A DNA stretch of 64,000 bases, taken from Methylopila henanensis. GTDB taxonomy: Bacteria > Pseudomonadota > Alphaproteobacteria > Rhizobiales > Methylopilaceae. The notes below the pieces were generated by a model that saw only the letters and a list, made by a program, of their open reading frames with translations, had not been told where the DNA came from and ran no database searches. Both the position numbers and the translations under genes were made by a program. Location: positions 248,001-312,000 of the forward strand of contig NZ_JBHUER010000004.1 in assembly GCF_042681025.1 (NCBI RefSeq), in the 5' to 3' direction. This document shows, piece by piece, positions 51,002-59,203 of the stretch; the stretch's first letter is position 1, and each line of letters starts with the position of its first letter.

Positions 51002-52156
51002 TCACTCGGCGGGGGCGGTCGAGGCCGCCTGCTTGGCGACGTCGTGAGCGGGATCGGTCGGATCCTTGGACCGCAGTCGGAAGACGCGGTCGACGCCGGG
51101 CTGCACGTAGTCGCGCCAGAGGCCCGCGAGGCCGTTCGGGAAGAACAGCACCACCGCGATGAACAGGCCGCCGAGGCCCAGCAGCCAGAGCTCCGGGAAG
51201 CTCTCGGACAGGCTCGTCTTCGCGAAGTTGACCAGCAGCGTTCCGTAGATCGCGCCGAACAGCGAGAGCCGGCCGCCGACCGCGGTGAAGATCACCATCT
51301 CGATCGAGGGCACGATGCCGACGAGCGAGGGCGACATGAAGCCGACCTGCAGCGTGAACATCGCGCCGCCGATCGCGGCGAACACGCCCGCGAGGCAGAA
51401 CACGAAGATCTGGAAGTTCGCGACCGAGTAGCCGGAGAACCGCACCCGGTCTTCCCGCTCGCGCATCGCGACCAGGATGCGGCCGAGCTTCGAGTCCCGC
51501 ACGAACATCGCGAGGCAGATCACGCCAATGAGCAGCGCGGCGTTGACGAAGTAGAGGACGAACTTCGCGTGGTCGGTGCGGATGTCCCAGCCGTGGAGCG
51601 TGCGCAGGTCGGTGATGCCGTTGACGCCGCCGGTGTAGCCCTGCTGCCCGATGATCAGGATCGTGGCGATGGCGGCGAGCGCCTGGGTGATGATCGCGAA
51701 ATAGACGCCCGAGACGCGCCGCTTGAACATCGCCGAGCCAATGACGAAAGCGACGAAAGCAGGCACGATCAGGATCATCAGGATCGTGAGCGGGAACGAA
51801 TGGAACGGCTGCCAGAACAGCGGCAGCTCGGTGATCTGGTTCCAGTCCATGAAGTCGGGAATGCCGGGCGTCGACTGGATCTTGGTGTTCTCGACCGACG
51901 ACGCCTCGAGCTTGAGGTACATCGCCATGCCGTAGCCGCCGAGCGCGAAGAACACGCCCTGGCCGAGCGACAGGATCCCGCCATAGCCCCAGCACAGCAC
52001 CAGCCCGACCGCCACGAAGGCGTAGGTGAGGTACTTGCCCACCAGGTTCAGCCGGAACCCGTCGAGCGCGACGGGGAAGACGACCAGCAGGAGAAAGGCG
52101 ACCGCCGCGAGCGCGAGCAGGTCCTTTCGGTCCATGAAGGAGGGAGCGCGCGTCAT
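51002..52156 (-). CDS. urtC: urea/amide ABC transporter permease, UrtC type
   Basis: This 384-residue permease has about 10 membrane helices and the LivM/UrtC motifs GYGGILSLGQGVFFALGGYG and AMREREDRVRFSGY in the cytoplasmic loop that contacts the ATPase. I took the ATG giving MTRAPSFMDRKDLL; the much longer open frame upstream is the shadow of urtB. It forms the import channel with UrtB. Confidence 0.92.
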   Translation of the reverse strand: MTRAPSFMDRKDLLALAAVAFLLLVVFPVALDGFRLNLVGKYLTYAFVAVGLVLCWGYGGILSLGQGVFFALGGYGMAMYLKLEASSVENTKIQSTPGIPDFMDWNQITELPLFWQPFHSFPLTILMILIVPAFVAFVIGSAMFKRRVSGVYFAIITQALAAIATILIIGQQGYTGGVNGITDLRTLHGWDIRTDHAKFVLYFVNAALLIGVICLAMFVRDSKLGRILVAMREREDRVRFSGYSVANFQIFVFCLAGVFAAIGGAMFTLQVGFMSPSLVGIVPSIEMVIFTAVGGRLSLFGAIYGTLLVNFAKTSLSESFPELWLLGLGGLFIAVVLFFPNGLAGLWRDYVQPGVDRVFRLRSKDPTDPAHDVAKQAASTAPAE

Positions 52157-52170
52157 CGTCGTGGGCTCCT

Positions 52171-53097
52171 TCAGCGCCGGACCTTGAGGGTGAACAGGCC
52201 CTGCGGCCGCAGCATCAGGATGCCGACCACGGTGAGCAGCGTGATCACCTTGGCCATCGAGCCCGAGAGGAAGAATTCGAGCGTCGACTGCGTCTGGGAG
52301 ATCGAGAAGGCCGAGGCGATGGTGCCGAACAGGCTCGCCGCGCCGCCGAAGACGACGATCAGGAAGGTGTCGACGATGTAGAGCTGGCCGGCCGTCGGAC
52401 CGGTCGAGCCGATCATGGTGAAGGCCGAGCCCGCGACGCCCGCGATGCCGCAGCCGAGGCCGAAGGTGAGGCGATCGACCTTTTCGGTGTCGATGCCGAC
52501 CGCGCCCGCCATCTGGCGGTTCTGCACCACGGCGCGGACCTGCTGGCCGAAGCGCGAGCGGAAGATCATGAGGAACACCGCGACCGTGATCAGCAGCGTG
52601 AGCGTCATCACGAACAGGCCGTTGATCTGCACTTCGACGACGTCGGTGACGGGGAGCGAGCCCATCATCCAGTCGGGCAGCGTGACGCCGACCTCGCGAG
52701 GCCCGAACACCGAGCGGTAGACCTGCTGCAGGATGAGGCTCAGGCCCCAGGTCGCGAGCAGCGTGTCGAGCGGTCGCTTGTAGAGCCGTCGTATCAGCGC
52801 CCATTCGACCGCCATGCCGAGCGCCCCCGACGCGCAGAAGGCGAGCGCCATCGCGACGAAGAAGTAGATGGGAAACAGGGAGGGCAGGTGGCTCGTGAAG
52901 AACTCGGCGGTGAGCCAGGTGACATAGGCCCCGAGGATCATGAACTCGCCATGGGCCATGTTGATGACGCCCATCTGGCCGAAGATGATCGCGAGGCCGA
53001 GAGCCATCAGCAGGTAGACCGAAAACAGGATCAGCCCCGCGAAGCCCTGCATCGCGAAGATCGATCCGAGATCGCCGAGGGAGTATTCGCCGAACAT
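52171..53097 (-). CDS. urtB: urea/amide ABC transporter permease, UrtB type
   Basis: This 308-residue permease of the LivH/UrtB family has about eight helices, GQMGVINMAHGEFMILGAY near the N-terminus, and a C-terminal LRPQGLFTLKVRR. It has no extra N-terminal domain, unlike some longer UrtB proteins. It is separated from urtA by about 250 bases that contain two kinds of palindromic repeats, which may lower expression of the membrane parts relative to the receptor. Confidence 0.92.
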   Translation of the reverse strand: MFGEYSLGDLGSIFAMQGFAGLILFSVYLLMALGLAIIFGQMGVINMAHGEFMILGAYVTWLTAEFFTSHLPSLFPIYFFVAMALAFCASGALGMAVEWALIRRLYKRPLDTLLATWGLSLILQQVYRSVFGPREVGVTLPDWMMGSLPVTDVVEVQINGLFVMTLTLLITVAVFLMIFRSRFGQQVRAVVQNRQMAGAVGIDTEKVDRLTFGLGCGIAGVAGSAFTMIGSTGPTAGQLYIVDTFLIVVFGGAASLFGTIASAFSISQTQSTLEFFLSGSMAKVITLLTVVGILMLRPQGLFTLKVRR

Positions 53098-53125
53098 GTG
53101 GCTCTCCGCGGAGGGTCAGGCCGTC

Positions 53126-53155
53126 ATCCCGGACGGCCGAAGGCCGATCCGGGAT
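53126..53155. repeat. REP-like palindrome after urtA
   Basis: ATCCCGGA-CGGCC-GAA-GGCCG-A-TCCGGGAT forms a long hairpin with a GAA loop. It belongs to the same GTCATCCCGG family as the elements at 48135-48239. Confidence 0.65.
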
Positions 53156-53177
53156 CGTGATGAGAAGGAACCTCGTC

Positions 53178-53256
53178 ATCCTCCGGCTTGACCGGAGGAT
53201 CCGTCTCGGGCGTCGAGCCTCCGGTCGGCATGGATGGTCCGGTCAAGCCGGACCAT
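53178..53256. repeat. two-hairpin dispersed repeat, copy 2
   Basis: ATCCTCCGG-CTTGA-CCGGAGGAT (53178-53200) is followed by a stem ATGGTCCGG / CCGGACCAT with TCAAG loop (53234-53256). The pair matches copy 1 at 40998-41077 in stems, loops and overall length; the DNA between the hairpins is only partly similar. Confidence 0.75.
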
Positions 53257-53277
53257 GACGAGCCTTGTCCTGAGACG

Positions 53278-53314
53278 ATCCCGGCTCGGCGCGGCTGCGC
53301 CGCTTGGCCGGGAT
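53278..53314. repeat. REP-like palindrome
   Basis: ATCCCGGCTCGGCGCGGC and CGCTTGGCCGGGATGACG flank a short loop, the same type as the second element at 48202-48239. With the two preceding elements it makes a cluster of four hairpins between urtA and urtB. Confidence 0.6.
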
Positions 53315-53348
53315 GACGCGTGTCGTCGGGTCGTCCGGCGCTAGCCGA

Positions 53349-54608
53349 TCACTGGTATCCCTTGGGGAAGGGGTTCGGCTCGATCAGGTCCGGGCTCTCG
53401 TAGACCACCTTGAACTGACCGTCCTTCTGGGCGAGGCCGACGCGGGTCTTGGACCAGAGGTGGTGGTTCTCGTGGATCTTCACGTAGCCTTCCGGCGCCT
53501 TCGTGAATTCGATGCCGGCGGAGGCCGCCGCCACCTTGTCGACGTCGAAGGAGCCGGCCTTCTCGACGGTGAGTTTCCATAGCCAGGGGCCGAGATAGGC
53601 CGCCTGGGTCACGTCGCCGATCACGGTCTTCTCGCCCCACATCTTCTTGAAGGCGGCGACGAACTCGGCGTTGTTCGGATTGTCGAGCGACTGGAAGTAC
53701 TTCATGCAGGCGTAGGCGCCCGCGATGTTGTCGCCGCCGATGCCGTCGATCTCGTCCTCGGTCACCGAGATCGTCACCAGCGTCTGCTTCGACATGTCGA
53801 TGCCGGCGGCCTTGAGCTGCTTGTAGAACGCGACGTTCGAGCCGCCGACGATGATGGCGTAGATCACGTCGGGCTTGGTCAGCTTGATCTTGTTGATGAC
53901 CGAGTTGAACTGGGTGTGGCCGAGCGGGAAGTATTCCTCGCCGACGACCTTCGTGCCCTTCATGAAGTTTTCGATGTGCTTGCGCGCGATCTTGTTCGAG
54001 GTGCGCGGCCAGATGTAGTCGGAGCCGAGCAGGTAGAAGGTCTTGGCGCCCTTCTCCTTCACCACCCAGTCGAGGCCGGCGATGATCTGCTGCGTCGCCT
54101 CCTGGCCCGTGTAGATAACGTTCTTCGACTGCTCGAGGCCTTCGTAGAAGGTCGGATAGTACAGCATGCCGTTGTACTGCTCGAACACCGGCAGCACCGC
54201 CTTGCGCGACGCCGAGGTCCAGCAGCCCATGACGGCCGCGCACTTGTCGTTGACGAGCAGCTTCTTCGCCTTCTCGGCGAAGGTCGGCCAGTCGGAGGCG
54301 CCGTCCTCCTGGATAAACTTGATCTTGCGGCCGAGCACGCCTCCGCTCGCGTTGATCTGCTCGATCGCGAGCTTCTCGGCCTGCACGGAGCCGGTCTCCG
54401 AGATCGCCATCGTGCCGGTGACCGAGTGCAGGATGCCGACCGTGACCTCGGTGTCGGTGACCGCGAGCCCCGTGGTGTTGACCGCCGACGTGGCCGGCGC
54501 CTGCGCGAACGCGACCTTCGGCAGGAGGCCCGCGAGCGGCGCGGCCGCCATGCCCATCAGCAGCTGGCGGCGCAGCCGCGACTGAAGATCCTCGTCCCGA
54601 TCCGACAT
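53349..54608 (-). CDS. urtA: urea/amide ABC transporter substrate-binding protein, UrtA type
   Basis: This 419-residue periplasmic protein has a signal segment (LLMGMAAAPLAGLLPKVAFAQA) and the UrtA-type binding fold with VTVGILHSVTGTMAISETG, GCWTSASRKAVLPVFE and GSDYIWPRTSN. Related proteins bind urea or short amides (FmdD). The ATG has GGAGGGG 4 bases upstream. It is the first gene of a long leftward unit and is divergent from a giant sensor kinase gene, with an inverted repeat 70 bases before its start. Confidence 0.93.
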   Translation of the reverse strand: MSDRDEDLQSRLRRQLLMGMAAAPLAGLLPKVAFAQAPATSAVNTTGLAVTDTEVTVGILHSVTGTMAISETGSVQAEKLAIEQINASGGVLGRKIKFIQEDGASDWPTFAEKAKKLLVNDKCAAVMGCWTSASRKAVLPVFEQYNGMLYYPTFYEGLEQSKNVIYTGQEATQQIIAGLDWVVKEKGAKTFYLLGSDYIWPRTSNKIARKHIENFMKGTKVVGEEYFPLGHTQFNSVINKIKLTKPDVIYAIIVGGSNVAFYKQLKAAGIDMSKQTLVTISVTEDEIDGIGGDNIAGAYACMKYFQSLDNPNNAEFVAAFKKMWGEKTVIGDVTQAAYLGPWLWKLTVEKAGSFDVDKVAAASAGIEFTKAPEGYVKIHENHHLWSKTRVGLAQKDGQFKVVYESPDLIEPNPFPKGYQ

Positions 54609-54665
54609 CGACCCCTCCGAACATCGCCCCGACATGGGCGTCTGACCGCAGGCTGGACCGGGTTT

Positions 54666-54676
54666 TGCGTCGCAAC
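54666..54676. promoter_or_regulatory. TTGCG-N-CGCAA palindrome, urtA side
   Basis: TTGCGTCGCAA is a 5-1-5 inverted repeat 57 bases before the urtA start. The same element in opposite orientation lies at 54837-54847 on the other side of the divergent region. Confidence 0.5.
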
Positions 54677-54678
54677 AT

Positions 54679-54698
54679 ATACGTCGGATGACGTATAC
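54679..54698. promoter_or_regulatory. perfect inverted repeat between urtA and the sensor kinase gene
   Basis: TATACGTC-GGAT-GACGTATA is an exact 8-4-8 inverted repeat 70 bases before the urtA start. Position and symmetry suit a site for a dimeric regulator, most simply the LuxR-type response regulator at 58242-59156. Confidence 0.6.
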
Positions 54699-54836
54699 CA
54701 GCGCCTTCGGAGGCGCTCCTATCATGCGCTACGCTCGCGCAGGCGCTCGTCTTTTCGGGATATCCGTTCAGGGACAAAAAACTGGCGCGGGGCTTGCTCG
54801 ACGAGATGCGGGACGCCGAGCGGACAGGGGCGGGTA

Positions 54837-54847
54837 TTGCGACGCAA
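54837..54847. promoter_or_regulatory. TTGCG-N-CGCAA palindrome, kinase side
   Basis: TTGCGACGCAA is the reverse complement of the element at 54666-54676. It lies 36 bases before the chosen kinase start, which supports starting that gene at 54884 and not further upstream. Confidence 0.5.
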
Positions 54848-54883
54848 CGCGGGGACGAAGCCACGACGGGCGCGAGGCCGGCG

Positions 54884-57800
54884 ATGACCGAGCGCCTGCG
54901 GATCGTTCCCACGCGCCGTCGCTACAACCAGTGGGTCGGCGACGAGACGCTCGAAGATTACGCGCTCCGCTTCACTGCGAAGAAGGCGCGGAAGTGGACC
55001 GCGGTGCGGGTCGGAAACACCGCGCTCGGCGCCGTGTCGTTCCTCGCGCTCGAGGCGATCGGCGGCGCGGTAACGCTCGCCTACGGCTTCGAGAACGCGC
55101 TCGTCGCCATCCTCGGCGTCTCGGCGCTGATCTTCCTGACCGGCCTGCCCATCGCCTATTACGCGGCGCGCGACGGGCTCGACATCGACCTGCTCACCCG
55201 CGGCGCGGGCTTCGGCTACATCGGCTCGACCATCACCTCGCTGATCTACGCCTCCTTCACCTTCATCTTCTTCGCGATCGAGGCCGCGATCCTCGCCTTC
55301 GCGCTGCAGCTCTGCTTCGGCCTGCCGCTGTCGATCGGCTACGTGGTGAGCGCGATCGTGGTGATCCCGATCGTGACCCACGGCATCGCCTGGATCAGCC
55401 GCTTCCAGGTCTGGACCCAGCCGCTGTGGATCGCGCTGCATCTCATCCCGCTGATCTCCATCGCGTTTCAGGACGACGGCAGCTTCGCGTCCTGGATCGG
55501 CTACGAGGGGTGGACCGCCCATGGCGGCGGCCTCGACCTGCTCGGCGTAGGGGCGGCGGGCGCCGTGGTGTTCGCGCTCGTGGCGCAGATCGGCGAGCAG
55601 GTCGACATCCTGCGCTTCATGCCGGAGCGGCGGACCTCGAGCCGCATCGCCTGGTGGGCGGCGCTGATCGCCGCGGGGCCGGGCTGGATCGTGCCGGGCG
55701 CCGTCAAGATGCTGATCGGCTCGTTCCTCGCCGCGCTCGCGATCTCGAAGGGCGCGCCGGCCGAACACGCCGGTGAGCCGACCCAGATGTATCTCGTGGC
55801 CTTCGGCTACGTGACCTCGTCGCCTGAGGTCGCGCTCGCGCTCACCGGCGCCTTCGTCATGGTCTCGCAGCTCAAGATCAACGTGACGAACGCCTACGCC
55901 GGCTCGATCGCCTGGTCGAACTTCTTCTCGCGCCTCACCCACGCCCATCCCGGCCGGATCGTCTGGCTGTTCTTCAACGTTGCGATCGCCGTGCTGCTGA
56001 TGGAGGCCGGCATTTACAAGACGCTCGAGCAGACGCTCGGGCTCTATTCGGTCGTCGCGGTCGCCTGGGTCGGGGCGCTGGTGGCCGACCTCGCGGTCAA
56101 CAAACCGCTCGGCCTGAGCCCGCCGCGCATCGAGTTCAAGCGCGCCCATCTCTACGACGTGAATCCGGTCGGCGTCGGCGCGATGACGATCGCCACGGCG
56201 GCCGCGGTCGCGGCCTTTCTCGGCGTCTTCGGCGCCTACGCCCAGGCCTTCGCCCCGCTCGTCGCGCTGTCGGTCGCCTTCGTCGCCGCCCCGCTGATCG
56301 CGGTCGCGACCCGGGGCCGGTTCTACCTCGCGCGAAAGCCCCGCGCGCAGTGGCGGCTGAAGCCCTCGCTCGTCTGCTCGGTCTGCGAGAACGCGTTCGA
56401 GCCCGAGGACATGGCCCATTGCCCGGTCTATGGCGGCGCGATCTGCTCGCTGTGCTGCTCGATCGACGCGCGCTGCCGCGACGGCTGCAAGCCGCACGCG
56501 CGCTATCAGGCGCAGGTCGTGGGCCTCCTGACCGCTCTCCTCCCGGCGCCGTGGATCGCGCGGCTCACCACGCGCAACGGCCATTTCTTCGGCGTGTTCG
56601 CGACGCTCGCCGGGATCCTCGGCCTCGCGCTGCTGCTGGTCCATTTCCTCGCCGCGCGCGCGGCGCCGGAGCAGTCGGCCGTCATCGCCGGCACGCTGTG
56701 GGCGGTGTTCCTGATCCTCACCATCTGCGCGGGCGTCGCCGCGTGGCTGTTCGTTCTCGCCCATGAGAGCCGCGAGATCGCGCAGGACGAGACCGCGAGG
56801 CAGACGTCGGCGCTGATGCGGGAGATCGAGGCACACCGGAAGACCGACGCCGCCCTCCAGCGCGCCAAGGAGGTGGCCGAGGCGGCCAATCTCGCGAAGA
56901 GCCGCTATGTCGTCGGCATCAACCACGAGCTCCGCACCCCGCTCAACGCCGTGCTCGGCTACGCCCAGCTGCTCGACGCCGAGTCCGGGCTCACGCCCGG
57001 CGCCCACAAGGGCGTGCGCGTCATCCGCCGGAGCGCCGAGCATCTCGCCGGCCTGCTCGACGGGCTGCTCGACATCGCCAAGGTCGAGGCCGGCCGGCTG
57101 AAGCTCGCGCGGGACGAGATCTGGACCCGCGACTTCCTCGAACAGCTCGCCGACATGTTCCGCCTGCAGGCCGCCGCGAAGGGCGTCGCCTTCGTGTTCG
57201 AGGGCGAGGGCGCGCTGCCGCCGGTGGTGCGCGGCGACGGCAAGCGGCTGCGGCAGGTGCTGATCAACCTGCTGTCCAACGCCGTGAAGTTCACCGACGC
57301 CGGAACGGTGACGTTCCGGGTCTCCTACCGCAGCCAGGTCGCGCGCTTCGAGATCGCGGACACCGGCCACGGCATTCCGCCCGAGGACCGCCAGCGTGTG
57401 TTCGAGCCGTTCGAGCGCGGCGCCGGACCGCTCGCCTCGCTGCAGCCCGGCATGGGGCTCGGCCTCACCATCACCAAGCTTCTGGTCGAGATCATGGGCG
57501 GCGAAATCTCGCTTGAGAGCGCCCCCGGCCAAGGCAGCACCTTCCGCGTGAAGCTGATGCTTCCGCATGTCGCCGACGCGCGGCGGCCCATCGCGCCGGC
57601 GCGGCGGACGGTCGGCTATCTCGGCCGCCGCCGCCGCGTCCTCGTGGTCGACGACGACGCCGATCAGCGCAATCTGATGCGCGAGACGCTGGAGCCGCTC
57701 GGCTTCGAGGTGCGCGTCGCGACCGACGGCCCTTCGGCGCTGTCGCTCGCCCGCGAACAGGCGCCCGACCTCGTTCTGCTCGACGTCTCGATGCCGGGCC

Positions 57801-58249
57801 TGTCCGGCTGGGAGGCGGCGAAGCGCCTGCGCGAGGAGGATCCGGGCGTCAGGATCGTGATGATGTCGGCCAATCTCGGCGACGCCAGCTTCGCCGCCGG
57901 CCGCCCGCCGGACCACGACGGCGCGATCGCCAAGCCCGTCGACCTCCAGGCGCTGCTGCGCAGCGTCGAGACGCTGCTGCGCGTCACTTTCGTGACCGAG
58001 AACCCCGGCGAGGCCGCGGCCGCGCCGGCCGGAGCTCCGGTCCGCCCCTCGGCCCGGCACCTCGAGGAGCTGACGCGGCTCGGCGAGATGGGCTTCGTCA
58101 GCGGCATCGAGGCGAAGCTCGCCGAAGTCGAGACCATGGAGACCGACGCGCGCGCCTTCGTGGCGGCGGCGCGCGAGAAGATCAGGGTGTTCGACCTCCG
58201 CGGCTACATGGCGCTGCTGGACGCCGGGCCGGACCGCCGCGATGTCTGA
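54884..58249 (+). CDS. NCS1 permease-hybrid sensor histidine kinase fusion
   Basis: This 1121-residue protein joins modules rarely seen together. Residues ~10-490 form a full NCS1 (cytosine/purine/allantoin) permease-like domain with the family's N-terminal RRRYNQWVGDETLEDYALRF and about 12 helices. Eight cysteines (498-535) make a probable zinc ribbon. Two further helices lead to a coiled linker, a HisKA domain (NHELRTPLN, His681), an HATPase (N-box near Asn799, then DTGHGIP and GMGLGLTITK), and a receiver domain (DDD at 923-925, Asp967), then a ~70-residue tail. It probably binds or carries urea or a short amide and signals to the overlapping response regulator. Upstream in-frame starts at 54794 and 54806 are possible. 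Confidence 0.88.
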   Translation: MTERLRIVPTRRRYNQWVGDETLEDYALRFTAKKARKWTAVRVGNTALGAVSFLALEAIGGAVTLAYGFENALVAILGVSALIFLTGLPIAYYAARDGLDIDLLTRGAGFGYIGSTITSLIYASFTFIFFAIEAAILAFALQLCFGLPLSIGYVVSAIVVIPIVTHGIAWISRFQVWTQPLWIALHLIPLISIAFQDDGSFASWIGYEGWTAHGGGLDLLGVGAAGAVVFALVAQIGEQVDILRFMPERRTSSRIAWWAALIAAGPGWIVPGAVKMLIGSFLAALAISKGAPAEHAGEPTQMYLVAFGYVTSSPEVALALTGAFVMVSQLKINVTNAYAGSIAWSNFFSRLTHAHPGRIVWLFFNVAIAVLLMEAGIYKTLEQTLGLYSVVAVAWVGALVADLAVNKPLGLSPPRIEFKRAHLYDVNPVGVGAMTIATAAAVAAFLGVFGAYAQAFAPLVALSVAFVAAPLIAVATRGRFYLARKPRAQWRLKPSLVCSVCENAFEPEDMAHCPVYGGAICSLCCSIDARCRDGCKPHARYQAQVVGLLTALLPAPWIARLTTRNGHFFGVFATLAGILGLALLLVHFLAARAAPEQSAVIAGTLWAVFLILTICAGVAAWLFVLAHESREIAQDETARQTSALMREIEAHRKTDAALQRAKEVAEAANLAKSRYVVGINHELRTPLNAVLGYAQLLDAESGLTPGAHKGVRVIRRSAEHLAGLLDGLLDIAKVEAGRLKLARDEIWTRDFLEQLADMFRLQAAAKGVAFVFEGEGALPPVVRGDGKRLRQVLINLLSNAVKFTDAGTVTFRVSYRSQVARFEIADTGHGIPPEDRQRVFEPFERGAGPLASLQPGMGLGLTITKLLVEIMGGEISLESAPGQGSTFRVKLMLPHVADARRPIAPARRTVGYLGRRRRVLVVDDDADQRNLMRETLEPLGFEVRVATDGPSALSLAREQAPDLVLLDVSMPGLSGWEAAKRLREEDPGVRIVMMSANLGDASFAAGRPPDHDGAIAKPVDLQALLRSVETLLRVTFVTENPGEAAAAPAGAPVRPSARHLEELTRLGEMGFVSGIEAKLAEVETMETDARAFVAAAREKIRVFDLRGYMALLDAGPDRRDV

Positions 58250-59156
58250 AGCCGCGCGCCGCACGGTCGTGCTCGTCGTCGACGACAGCCCCGAGACCCT
58301 CGCCATGCTGACCGCCGCGCTCGAGGGCGCCGGCATGATCGCGCTTGTCGCGACCGACGGCGCGGGTGCGATCGCGGCGGTCGGCCACGCGGCGCCCGAC
58401 CTCGTGCTGCTCGACGCGGTGATGCCCGGCATGGACGGCTTCGAGGCCTGCCGCCGCCTGAAGCGGCTGCCCGCGCTCGCCGACGTGCCGATCGTCTTCA
58501 TGACCGGGCTGAAGGAGACCGACCACATCGTAGAGGGGCTCGAGGCCGGCGGCGTCGACTACGTGACGAAGCCGATCGTGGTCGACGAACTCGTCGCGCG
58601 CATCCGCGTCCACATCGGCAACGCCCGCAAGTCCCGCAGCGCCCGCGCCGCGCTCGACACGACCGGCCGCTTCCTGTTCGCGGCGAACTCCGCGGGCCTG
58701 CTGGTCTGGTCGACCCCGCAGGCGAGCCGGCTGCTCGCGCTCGCCAAGGGGGCGGAGGCGACGGACGCCGAGCTTCCCAAGGCGGTGTCGCGCTGGCTCG
58801 CCGCCCGCGCGGAAGGCCGCAGCGACCAGAACGCCGTCACGCTGACGATCGAGGAGGGGCGGCGCACGCTCGCCGTCGCCTTCGTCGGCCGCGCCGACCG
58901 CGACGAGACGCTGCTCAGGATCACCGAGGAAAGCGGATCGGACCAGGCGGCGATCTTCCGGGAGAAGCTCGGGGTGACGGCGCGCGAGGCCGAGGTGCTG
59001 CTCTGGATCGCGCGCGGAAAGTCGAACCGCGACATCGGCGATATCCTCGGCATGAGCCCGCGCACGGTGAACAAGCATCTTGAGCAGATCTTCGTGAAGC
59101 TCGGCGTCGAGAACCGCGCCGCCGCCGCCGCGGTCGCGGTCCGCGCGATCCCCTGA
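58242..59156 (+). CDS. LuxR/NarL-type response regulator
   Basis: This 304-residue protein has a receiver domain (VVDDSPET, phosphoacceptor Asp58 in LVLLDAVMPGMDG, Lys in TKPI), a ~100-residue middle segment of unknown type, and a C-terminal LuxR helix-turn-helix (TAREAEVLLWIARGKSNRDI, then SPRTVNKHLEQI). Its start overlaps the sensor kinase gene by 8 bases, so the two proteins are made together and should form one phosphorelay. The nearby palindromes at 54666-54698 and 54837-54847 are the natural candidates for its binding sites. Confidence 0.92.
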   Translation: MSEAARRTVVLVVDDSPETLAMLTAALEGAGMIALVATDGAGAIAAVGHAAPDLVLLDAVMPGMDGFEACRRLKRLPALADVPIVFMTGLKETDHIVEGLEAGGVDYVTKPIVVDELVARIRVHIGNARKSRSARAALDTTGRFLFAANSAGLLVWSTPQASRLLALAKGAEATDAELPKAVSRWLAARAEGRSDQNAVTLTIEEGRRTLAVAFVGRADRDETLLRITEESGSDQAAIFREKLGVTAREAEVLLWIARGKSNRDIGDILGMSPRTVNKHLEQIFVKLGVENRAAAAAVAVRAIP

Positions 59157-59203
59157 CGCCACCCGACCTTTCCGATTCCATTGGCGAGCCGCGCCGCCGC
59201 GCC

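Noticed and set aside
54722..58528. 1268-codon open frame antisense to the sensor kinase gene
   Set aside because: It is low-complexity, charged and lacks any recognisable motif, while the sense strand encodes clear kinase and permease domains.
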